Notes under the pieces: generated by a model
What the model saw: the letters and a program-made list of their open reading frames with translations, nothing else
Database searches by the model: none
What the model was told of the DNA's origin: nothing
Source: Sclerotinia nivalis
Lineage: Eukaryota > Ascomycota > Leotiomycetes > Helotiales > Sclerotiniaceae
Length of the DNA: 64,000 bases
NCBI GenBank assembly: GCA_029531795.1
Contig: JAPEIS010000017.1
Coordinates: forward strand, 248,001 to 312,000
Reading direction: 5' to 3'
Shown: one piece after another, positions 20,312 to 30,594 of the stretch
Layout: each line of letters begins with the position of its first letter
Numbering within the stretch: the stretch's first letter is position 1
Program-made: the position numbers and the translations under genes

Positions 20312-23300
20312 GGTGGGTAGATAGATCTTTTGTCCCTTTTCCCCTCGGATTTAAAATGATACTTTTTGAGATATTGTTGCAAAGGTATTACCCGTGGCTT
20401 CGAATGATATTGTTCTTTAGTTTACTTAACACTTCTCTCCTTCAATTAAGCTCAGCTCGGGATAATGTGTACTTTATGAGAGAAACCGTATTCCAAAGTT
20501 GGCCGTTTTCGCTGAAAGCACTATGTACGAGCTGGTGATCAACTCAGTATGAATAATACACTAATAAAAACTTCGTGTTTGCTAGAGTAGAAAAATTCTA
20601 GAATGCAAACATTTCTTCCTTGGCTATTGTTTTGTATACTCGGTACCTGCACATGGCGGTGACTAAGTCTTCTTTATGAAACCTTTTCCTTTATGTATGA
20701 ATTATATTTGTCGCCACATATATTGCACCTTTGAAAAACCTATTAATAATTCCCTCTTCCACGAAAGTTATTTATTTCCATTTTTCCATTCTCCGTCCTC
20801 GAACCAGATTTCTTATTCATTGCTCAGTCATCTCATGTTCTTTGTGGGTAATACCTCGAAATATCTCCCCCCTTTGTCTATGGACGAGAGCGTATGTTCA
20901 CCTTAACTTTTTCTATCCTAGTGCCTCTTTGTTCGGAGTACGAATGACGCGCTGTTGGGAATATTGAGAATAAAGAACATATTCCGCTTAGGCAATTGTT
21001 AAGATTGGAATTCAAATACAAAGGAGGATATCACATAGTTATTCATGAATCCTTTCTCCGGACGTTCAATCCGTCCCGGCTCTCGGCTCTGGCCCGTTCG
21101 ATGATATTGGACCTCTGAATGCCACCGATGCCGAAGAATGTGGCATGTGGATGTGATAGGTGGGGGAGAGAATTGTATATACACAGTGATACTTTCACAA
21201 GTTGACAAATCTATTTTTGAAGAAACACATCCGTGACAAGATATTGAAGCGCGCTCACCACAGAGAACTCAAGAAATTTACGAAAGTACCCTTCCCAATC
21301 CCGCATCTTTGAACCCAAGAAATGCTCTACATAACGAATTTACAGACAGAAGATATTGAATACCAGATCTGCTAAGTCCTGATATCGATACCAACATTGT
21401 ACACATATACATCTCTCATTCATCAATAAATTCACAAAAGGACGGACGAACCTTCTTTCAGAGTAATGGAATTCGAATGCTCCGATGCAAGAATCTCTCA
21501 AGCAAACCACGATCCCACCATTAACGATCCTAAACTCTCATTCATGACAAACAGCCAAATAAAAATCATTCATACACTCCCCCTAGCCCACCTCACCCAA
21601 ATAAGCAAAGAGAGGCCTCCACTAAACTAAACCCCACCCACCATCACCTCGAAAACACAACACAAAACCACACCAAAGTTTCGAATCCCCATATACTCAA
21701 GATCAGTAATCCAATAATCCACAATCCGCCACCCATCCCCATCCCCAGCAAACTTAAAAACCACACCGCATTCCTCCCATCCATCACTTACAGGAACCAC
21801 AGGAACTGCAGGACCTACCTAATTAGCTATCCCCTCCAAATCCCAATTTTTTCCCATCCAACTACACGATACGATTGTACAACTACATCCATATATATAC
21901 ACCCACTCTATAAAATCCAATTGACCATGAGAGGCCGACCAAATTTTCCTCGTTCGGAAGAAGTGACTATCTAGTACTTTCCTAGTTATATCAAAACACA
22001 TTCACATGCACATTCACACATATTATCACATTACTCCGTACATCGCATCAAATCACGAGCAGCGCGCAGATCAAGATTTTTTTTAACTTATTCATTGTAT
22101 CCTATACAAATTACTAATCAAGCCTTTTAGGCTATTCCATGCTGTGTTCATTCCACCCTTGAAATTCCATCCTTGCTTCCTTCCTGTAAAGACAACGCGT
22201 ACAAATTCAAATCATTCTCATCTCGTTTCCCATGGCATCTCTCTAGCACCTTGCTTGTAATACCCATGCAACGCTTGACACACGAAATGCTCTATGCTTA
22301 GAACTAATCCATACTCCACGCTCCATGCCATGCCCAAAACCCATCCCGAAAAGTCAAACTCCATCGCAATGCCGTGCTAAAGTGAACTGAAAAACCAATA
22401 CTAATACAGCACGGATGTAACCTTTTGAGACAAAACTCCACGGTCCACTGCGTCCAGCGAACCATGAGATTCCCTCAAATGAAATCAAACCACATGCCGA
22501 TTCCCAACTCCAATACAAAAATGCAGTGACAAGACTTTCTCCTTTGACGAACACATAGTCTTCTTCAACAAACACGATTTCAGGACCTCTCGGGTCCACA
22601 ATCTCCCAGATCCACAATATTTTCCAATCCACCGCCCGCTACATGTGGGTAACACTCTGCACTTGGGTTCCCCAAGCGTTGCATCATACATGACGACATC
22701 AGACCAAAGAAAACCCCGCAAAATCAAAAAGGTCAGTCTCATCATGAGGGGACGTCCCCATGACGGAAACACCAAAGAACTCCAAAAGACCTTTAAAAGA
22801 AACATCATGAGGGGACGTCCCCATGACGGAAATGCTTTGGTATTTCAGCAAAAAATCAAACTCATCATGGGGGGACGTCCCCATAACGGAAACACCAAAG
22901 AACTCCAAAGACCTTTAAAAGAAACATCATGAGGGGACGTCCCCATGACGGGAAGTACTTTTCCAAAGTACTTCACAAAAACAAAGAATCAGTCTCATCA
23001 TGAGGGGACGTCCCCATGATGGAAACACCAAACTCCAAAAGACCTTAAAAAGAAACATCATGGGACGTCCCCATGACGGGAAGTACTTTTCCAAAGCACT
23101 TCACAAAAGCAAAAAATCCGACTCATCATGAGGGGACGTCCCCATGACGGAAACACCAAACTCCAAAAGACCTTAAAAGGAAAACAAAAATCAGACTCAT
23201 CATGGGGGGACGTCCCCACAATGGAATACAGAAGAATAGAAATGGGTGCACAGAACGCACGACCATCTTATCTTCAGAACTTCTTCGATCATCCATACAT

Positions 23301-24289
23301 ACAATGAATAACCAGCGCCGTCATCCGTCCATCCAATCATATAATCAGCAGACTCCACTGCGGTAATCCTTTCTTATAACCAACAGTCACCACTGTCATC
23401 CATCCATATAATAAACAATCGCTGCCCAATAGTCCTGATACGTAGCTTCCATAGCGACAATAGCGGAAGAAGCAGAGAAAGCTGGCTAAGCAGCAGCAAT
23501 CAGGTATTAGGATCTCACCATCCTGACCTAATTCTAGGAGGTCCTATCCCAGAGAAATGAATGGCTCTCATTCTCATTTCTTTAAGGAACTTCGCCGTAT
23601 GTGTGTATGGCGTGCTGATAATAACGTTGATATGTTCAATCTCGTAACTGTAAAAGGTGAGGAACCGAAGAACGTCGAATTGATCGCAAAAATGTGGGTA
23701 GAAGGAGCGACCTTCCACACCCAGTTTTGAGAGATAGTATCCGTGGTACTTCGAAAATCTCGTCGTAAGTATGTACGTAATGTAAAATTAATGTGCCAAT
23801 GTAAAAGTCCACCTGGCTGGTAGTGTCGGAAAAAGACCAAAGACTTTTGTGTGGAGAAACTGCATATTGCCAGCGTATGTATGCAAGTCACTCATCCGAC
23901 AGGTGAAATTTGTGTTTTTTTTTGTTTTTTTGCGGAGAAAAGAAAATTATCGATCGTATTCAGAAGAGTTCGCTGCTACTGAATGTGCCATGAAGTTGAA
24001 CGATGGAAACTCGGACATGAAGGAGGTACCACCACGCACCCAATGGTATGAATTAGATCAAGAAAGCCAATGTGTAACCCAGATGGAGAGAGCAAGAATG
24101 TGACCAGTCAGGAACCAAATCAATAATCTCAAGGCGACTCACATGCCTGATGGATTTAAACCATCAAGGGAGAGCCCCGCAACCAGAGTAGGAGCGTTTT
24201 CAATTAATGAATGTATGGTTCATTTGAAAGTCGAGTGTCTCAAGGGATAAAAACCCTCGACCTTGTGACTGGTTCAACTCAGCTCAATC
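20312..24289. other. 4-kb intergenic region with a minisatellite
   Basis: It starts with the promoter of the 842-aa gene. 21.2-22.3 kb is AC-rich without coding signal. Minus-strand frames at 22354-22632 and 22485-22808 look mildly coding-like but match nothing I know. The palindromic minisatellite lies at 22740-23222. A small hairpin (TGATGG...CCATCA, 24148-24166) sits downstream of the 1136-aa gene's stop codon. Confidence 0.45.
22740..23222. repeat. Minisatellite with palindromic core GGGGACGTCCCC
   Basis: Eight units of about 58-74 bp each carry the core CATCATGAGGGGACGTCCCC followed by ATGACGG. Cores lie at 22748, 22811, 22871, 22933, 23004, 23062 (shortened), 23132 and 23206. Between them a spacer repeats with variations on aacaccaaa-(gaactc)caaaagacctttaaaagaaa, or in some units a gtacttttccaaag form. 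The 12-bp core is a perfect palindrome, flanked by a near-matching CATG/CATG pair, so each unit could form a stable hairpin. The array is AT/GC mixed and shows no RIP-like damage. In-frame translation on the plus strand gives a repeated IMRGRPHDGN peptide, but nothing supports expression. Confidence 0.9.
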
Positions 24290-27200
24290 TTACCATAATT
24301 TGAGGGCGGGTCGGTTAGTTGGACTTTCCGAAGTAACTTCAATAGCCATATTGGGTTGCTCTGGAACCTTGATTCCGTTATGCATGGAACCAAACAGTCT
24401 GGGATCAATTCCCTTGAACAATTTAGCAACGGCTCTTTCTACCTCGCCTAGCTGAAGATCAGCATGTTCCTGCCAGATGTGATCGGGCATGGGTGTGATA
24501 GGGACGTAACCTTCGCCAAGGCGCTCCAGAACACATTCTTTGACAAGAGGGTCAACGTGAAAGCCGAGGGATTCATCGCTGAAGTCGAAATTGAACATAG
24601 GCTTAGACTCCTTCGCCGCTTCCATAACTCTGTCTTGCTCGGCTTGGAGAGGGCTCATGTTGGAAACCTGTCGAAGGCCACTGCCCTTTGCTGGTAAATA
24701 CTTATTGGCTCTACTCATGGCGTGTTTTACAGCCTCAGAGATTGGAGCTGGAGTTTGTTCGACGGCATCGGGAAGCTTGGCGTTACCAGGCTTGGGTTTT
24801 GGTGGAGGTGTTTGACTCCATTGCTTTGGCTCAAGGATTCTGCCTGCCTTCATTTCAACAGCGTCCTTGTAATAGTGTTTCTTATCCCAATCATGAAGTT
24901 GTTGGAAGACGTTGGTTGTCTTCTGTTCACGAGATGGTCTTGTGCTGTCATAAGAAGGCGTCTTGATAGCGATTCCGTATTCGTCGCGGGGGTTGAGAAG
25001 GGGGAGTCCTTCCTTGATGTTTTCGATATGATCACTGGTGAGTTTTTTACCTGGAATTTGAAACATGTTGTAAGGACTTCTTGAGTAAAAGAGCAATCTC
25101 TTCTGTTGCTCATCAATGACATATGTGTAATCATTTTCGCTCTCGTCTGGTATACCATCAACGCCCCGGGCGCGTAGATGGGCTTGCTCAAGAAGCTGTG
25201 CTGAGTTGAGAGGATTTTGAACGCCTGCTGGCTTGAAAATATCTTGCTTTGGAAAGGCGTCAATATCGCGATAATGATCTTCCCAGCAAGGATCATCATT
25301 GGTCACAATGTAGTTCTCATGAAATTGTCTGTCAGTGCAATTCTCTCTAATGTAAAGACCATTTCGGCATCGAATCCATCTAGGGCCGAAATCAGTTTTA
25401 GGACCAGTTTCTTTGCGCAGGAAATCATTCCAGCGTTGGGTAGGCATCTTTGGTGCACCGTCAGCATCACGCTTCTCGCCTGCTTTAGCATGTGTAAACG
25501 CTGGGGTTTCTTCCTCGACAGGAGTAGTGACGGCAGCTCTTTGAGATGCTCGTGCAAACTTATGTATGTCGTGATTAGCTTCAATCGAGGGACCCTTTCC
25601 ACCATGCTTTGCGGCGTATTCATCCTGTGCTCTGTGGATTTCCCTAAGTTCTGCAGCGGTGAGCAAACCACTCGCGTGGGGTGTTGTCGCTTCAACATCC
25701 CTGTGCCTTGGATGGAGTTCAGTTTGAAAGCCTGTAAGACGACCTTGAACGTTGCGAGTATTGCGTTTGCGATCTGAATGGGACATACGTTTGAGAGGAA
25801 CTGCTGCAGGAGTGGTTGGTGGCTGGTTGAAGATGAATGGAGGTGGAACAAGTTTGTTGCCAGAAAGCGGAGCTGGGGCAGCAGTGGACTGTTTGCGGAA
25901 TGGGCTCGTAAACAGCGTGGCAACAGCAGAGAAGGGGCCCCACCAGTTGCTTCGAGGGCTTGCATCTTGCGCAGGGGAAATTTGTGCTTCAGGCGTTTTT
26001 GGCTCATCAACGACTTGTGCTTCATCCTCACCCGACATATCGGTGTCATCACTATCAGTATCGGGAACACAATAACCTGAGCGTTTGGGTTTTTTCGGTT
26101 GCAGAGGACGCGTGGGCTTTTGAGTAACCATTTGCGCCTTTGGATTGTACAAAGGTTGTTGAGCATCGAAGTTAGTAAGAAACGCCGTAACCTGTTCGAT
26201 CGATGGCATTGCCTTTGACTTGTCCCTATGATTAGTGAAGACTTTGGCCACAGCTACTAAATAAGGATCCGTTAATCTCAGCCCATTCCGAGGAGATTGA
26301 TTCGCTGAATGGGGAACATCGGGCTTGGAAAGATTTTCACTGGAAGAAGTCGCAGCGGTCGTCTTAAGCTCACTCTGATGAGCCACCTTGAATATATTAG
26401 CATCATGGAACAAATTATCAACTGAACTCTTGGGACATACATCATTGGCGCCTTGAGCAACTTCGTTGGCAACCTCTTTTCCTTTGCTTGGTAATGGAGG
26501 CCCATAATAGAATAAACGAAGTCTCTCGGTCTTTGACATGCCAGGTATGATTTGATAAGACGAAAACGGAAGTCCTTTAGAAACAGGTGCGTTTGCACGG
26601 GATTTCGATGGAGTAGGGCCGGTCTCAGTGAGGGATGGTGCTGGCTTTTTAATTTCGGTTTGAGGAACAGTTTGTAAATCAGTAGAAGTAGGGTGACTAA
26701 TGGTGGATGGGCCAACTTGAGGCTCATCTTCTTCAGCTGAGGAAATCCCTTGCTGATGTTGTGGAGCATGTGGAGAAGGGGTAACAGGTTGTTTTGGTGC
26801 AGATGTTGATCGAGATTGAAGAGGTGATACCGTTGTCTCAGCTGCTTCATCTGAGCTGCTGTCGTTAAGGACAATTGGATCTTGCTTGCGACCACGAGTT
26901 TTATTCGCAGGCTTCTTGGGAGATGCCTTTGCGCGATTGACGGGTCGACCTCTGGACTTCTTCTTGGGTTCAAGTTCGGGTTCGGTTGATTTCTCAGCTT
27001 CAGCTTCAACCTCGACATCATTACTTTGCTGCCTTCGTGTCCGCTTGCTGGCCCTCTGTTCATCATCTTCTTCCGTGTTTGTAACGCCAGCACTTTGGTG
27101 GGCAGAAGGCTCTTCTTCTCGAGATCTCTCTCTGCTGGATCCGAGCGGAGCAATGGGCCGAGCGTCTTGGTCTTGATTGATGGTATCCTCGACATCATTA

Positions 27201-27700
27201 CTTTGCTGCCTTCGTGTACGCTTGCTGACTCTCTGCTCAACATCTTCTTCCGCGTTTCCATTTGTAATGCCAGCACTTTGGTGGGTAGAAGGCTCGTCTT
27301 CTCGAGATCTCTTTCTGGATTCGAGCGGAGCAATGCGCTGAGCGGCTTGCTCTTGACGGATGACGTCGTTATCCGACGACGCGTCGTTAGATGCGATGTT
27401 GTTTTTAGGTGGAGGAGAGGCAGAGCGTGAATCGCCGGGTGTAGGTGTAGGTGAGTGAGAATCGGGAGAATTCGTTCTGGATGCATTTGTAGGAGATGAT
27501 TGAGCCTTTTGCGACTCTGTATTATTGTTGGTTTCAGCTGGAGTGATCAATGGGTCACTGGACTCGGACTCGATTGAAGGCTCGACAGGTTCAGTCTTAA
27601 CTTTCTTTCCCCTTCCACGTGTAGGCTTTGGGATATCATCAAGTGATTTGAAACCACCTGGACTTGCACCTGCGGCGCGTGTGCGGCGAGCTCCAACCAT
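24290..27700 (-). CDS. 1136-aa nuclear-type protein with AT-hook-like motifs
   Basis: A single long frame. The first 700 residues are low-complexity and charged. They include a basic RGRGKK motif near residue 30, an AT-hook-like KKKSRGRPVN at 246-255 and a second, RGRKQDP, near 269. A unit of about 55 residues is duplicated (114-170 and 175-229), with shared SRKRSRE/SRERSRE, HQSAG and SKRTRRQQSNDVE. The C-terminal third (from about 700) is ordered-looking, with aromatic-rich text such as WNDFLRKETGPKTDFGPRW and FNFDFSDESLGFHVDPLV. I do not recognise the family. DNA binding at AT-rich sites is an inference from the hooks and the basic repeats. Confidence 0.75.
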   Translation of the reverse strand: MVGARRTRAAGASPGGFKSLDDIPKPTRGRGKKVKTEPVEPSIESESSDPLITPAETNNNTESQKAQSSPTNASRTNSPDSHSPTPTPGDSRSASPPPKNNIASNDASSDNDVIRQEQAAQRIAPLESRKRSREDEPSTHQSAGITNGNAEEDVEQRVSKRTRRQQSNDVEDTINQDQDARPIAPLGSSRERSREEEPSAHQSAGVTNTEEDDEQRASKRTRRQQSNDVEVEAEAEKSTEPELEPKKKSRGRPVNRAKASPKKPANKTRGRKQDPIVLNDSSSDEAAETTVSPLQSRSTSAPKQPVTPSPHAPQHQQGISSAEEDEPQVGPSTISHPTSTDLQTVPQTEIKKPAPSLTETGPTPSKSRANAPVSKGLPFSSYQIIPGMSKTERLRLFYYGPPLPSKGKEVANEVAQGANDVCPKSSVDNLFHDANIFKVAHQSELKTTAATSSSENLSKPDVPHSANQSPRNGLRLTDPYLVAVAKVFTNHRDKSKAMPSIEQVTAFLTNFDAQQPLYNPKAQMVTQKPTRPLQPKKPKRSGYCVPDTDSDDTDMSGEDEAQVVDEPKTPEAQISPAQDASPRSNWWGPFSAVATLFTSPFRKQSTAAPAPLSGNKLVPPPFIFNQPPTTPAAVPLKRMSHSDRKRNTRNVQGRLTGFQTELHPRHRDVEATTPHASGLLTAAELREIHRAQDEYAAKHGGKGPSIEANHDIHKFARASQRAAVTTPVEEETPAFTHAKAGEKRDADGAPKMPTQRWNDFLRKETGPKTDFGPRWIRCRNGLYIRENCTDRQFHENYIVTNDDPCWEDHYRDIDAFPKQDIFKPAGVQNPLNSAQLLEQAHLRARGVDGIPDESENDYTYVIDEQQKRLLFYSRSPYNMFQIPGKKLTSDHIENIKEGLPLLNPRDEYGIAIKTPSYDSTRPSREQKTTNVFQQLHDWDKKHYYKDAVEMKAGRILEPKQWSQTPPPKPKPGNAKLPDAVEQTPAPISEAVKHAMSRANKYLPAKGSGLRQVSNMSPLQAEQDRVMEAAKESKPMFNFDFSDESLGFHVDPLVKECVLERLGEGYVPITPMPDHIWQEHADLQLGEVERAVAKLFKGIDPRLFGSMHNGIKVPEQPNMAIEVTSESPTNRPALKLW

Positions 27701-30594
27701 CTTGAGAAGATTATCGGGTGATGGCGCGACTCGCGATTTATGCGAACGTGATGACTTGCAACAATGCGAATTGAAGTTATGTAAAGAAGTTGGGATGATT
27801 GAAATGAATTATCGACAGACAGTATGCGATTCAAAATTCGTGAAAGTAAGGTGAATCTTAAAGTTGTACGTTGTACGATGTACTTTGAAAAGTTCTCGGG
27901 AAGAAAGCGCGGATGGGAAAAAGATTCAAGGTGAAGTTACTGGGCCAAGCTAGTTTTAAAAGTATTCGCTTAATGAAAAATTATTATGACTTCCGTATTA
28001 AAAATAGTCGCAATGATCAAATGATGGACCGTGCTGGTGCATTCACGTGATATTCGACCGTAAATGCAAGTTTCCATATTCTCCAAGGATCTTTTAATTG
28101 ATTAGTTTTATACTTCTACCGTATCATCGCATCGTATCATTGCTATAACAACTGTAGAATAAATACTGCCATGTAGTACATGGCGTACATGGCTGGAGAG
28201 TCATTCGTATTATCATAACACTGTACAAAAATCAACAGTACTCAAATACTATCATCATAATTATTAAACTCAGGTGAGAAATCCAACCAAACATCAAAAT
28301 ACATCTTCCTTACCCTAGAAGACCGTAGAATTCAAACCCTACTAGTCATTACATAAGCTTTCTGTTTTGGGGAACATCACCAGGACATCCATGAATCGTG
28401 AAGTATTTCCCCACATTCAAGAATCAACCTATCAACCAACCTCTCAAATACTCGATAACACGACCCCTCAACAAAAGGAAGAAGAAGAAGAAATCAAGAA
28501 ATCACCGGAACTGCCGTAGTGAACTTCCGCTCGAGGCTATCTAACTCAATTCACTCATTCAATCCCACTATTAATTTAGCCTAAATCAAAAGGCCGCAAT
28601 TTTGACCCATCTTTTTGCGACTACCGTACAAGCAAGCACCCAAGCACCCAACCACCCAACCACCCAACCACACAGACAAAAACTTCATTTCCTTTCACTC
28701 TTCACTCTTCACTCCTCACTCCTCACTCCCCACTGCACTCAAGTCCAATTACACCTTGAGTACATTATACTCGTAATCTATCTCCAGATAACTTTATGCA
28801 GCGACCAATAAGGAAGATTCCCCTGGGCACTATCGTTAACGAGGGGTAGATTAAGATACTACCGGTACACCAAATGCAATAATAAATTAATAAGGTTACC
28901 AGCACATCAAAAATCAGATCACTTTTCCCCCGCTCACTCACCATTGATAGCGCATCCCCAGATAACACCATCACCACCAGTAGTATTTCCTTGGTACATT
29001 TAATATCATCTTTTTAGCATTTGATATAAATCTCAACCTCAATCGCATAATCTATTATTTATCTCAAGATACAATACAAACCACCTAGCACCTGCATGCC
29101 ATACAATATCTCCTCAAGTAACATAGAAATGATCCAAATCAAATCAAACGCACCTATTAGATATATAAATATATTAAACATCCACGGAGGACAATTATAC
29201 CAACCAATCCTCAATCCCTACTCAATAAATATTCCAAGAATCTAGCCAATCTACACATTATACATCTTCAGAGATCCAAAGATTTTTGATATCAAAATTC
29301 CATATTCCACCTATCTATCCATCCATCCACATCACTCACTCCTCCACCTCACTCACTCCTCCACCTCACTCACTCACTCCTCCACCTCACAACGTTAACT
29401 TCCCATCCACATCCAACTCCTCATCACATACCCATCCATATACATACATAAACAACAACCCCTCAAACCCCCAACCCAAGCCCCAATCCATTCATTCTAC
29501 CTCCCCCCTCCATCATTGATATTCACCATCTATCTTCCATCTTCCATATATACAATATACACACCCATCCATCTATCTATCTCAAATCTCAATATCCCAC
29601 CCACTCCCCTTTCCCACCCAGGAATTTTACCATCCTAAACTTTAACATATCCCCAAATAGCGATATCTCATATCCTCTCTCTCCCTTAGGTTACTCAATT
29701 TTAATCTCAGAAATTACATTTTAACCTATAAATCATACTTTCTTTATTCGAATCCTCATCCAATCCTTCTTTTTCTTTTATTATTTCCCTTTCTTCTCTT
29801 TCTCGATATCAAATGTGTTAATTCTTATTTATTATTATTGGACTTGTATACATATAATCATCATCATCATCACCATCACCATCAACAAAAAAAGCAATCA
29901 ATCAATCAAATCAACCCATTCATTCTTTTCATTCTTCCGTTCATTCATTATCCATAATTTACATCCATCTCATCCATCTCATCCATCTCCTCCTCCTACC
30001 ATTCTACCATTTCTTCATCCATTCCTCCATTCCTCCTACCATCCTACTATCCCTCTCCTCCTACCACTCATCTATCCATCTTTTCCTACCACAAACATAC
30101 ACAAATCTGCTTCCCCCGCCCTCATAAATCGATAAAAACGATAAAGATGAAATGAGAAATAAAATGAACTTGAACTTGAACCAAAGTAAAGTAAAGTAAA
30201 GTAAAACTAAACTAAACTACTCGAGTAAAACTAAACAGAACAAACCAAACCCCACGCATTAAAATGCCTCAATCTATCAATCGTGTCGCCTCGCCTCGCA
30301 TCGCCTAATTTTGGAAAACAAGAGAAATAAGAGAAAAATTGAACATCCATCCATCCATTCCCCTATTTCCCCATTCATCCATTTCCGCATCCATCCATCC
30401 ATCCATCCATCCATCAATATCAATTCCTCAAAATAAACGCAGTAACGGAAACCAAAAAAAAAAACTCCTAGCAATGCAACATGCTCAAAAAATAAATAAA
30501 AATCCTCACTATCTCAATATTAGTAACATATCTCGCAGTTTTCTTTCTTCTCCCATCTCCGTCTCCATCTCCACATCCACATCCACATTCACAT
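27701..30594. other. Intergenic region with many pyrimidine-rich simple repeats
   Basis: 27.7-28.1 kb is the upstream region of the 1136-aa gene. From about 28.6 to 30.6 kb the plus strand is C/T/A-rich with short tandem runs: ACCACCCA at 28640-28672, CACTCACTCCTCC at about 29330-29395, and CATC runs at about 29965-29990 and 30388-30415. This lies downstream of the histidine-kinase gene and may include its 3' UTR. No gene is supported. Confidence 0.5.

Noticed and set aside
22354..22808. Two coding-like minus-strand frames next to the minisatellite
   Set aside because: No recognisable domain, overlapping frames compete, and no splice or start evidence.
22645..22932. 95-aa plus-strand frame with repeated IMRGRPHDGN
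   Set aside because: It arises because unit lengths of 60 and 63 bp keep the frame for three units. It breaks in later units, so the array is more likely noncoding.
24464..27486. Frames on both strands inside the 1136-aa gene, including a 402-aa minus frame
   Set aside because: They are alternate-frame shadows. The 1136-aa frame is uninterrupted and has coherent composition.
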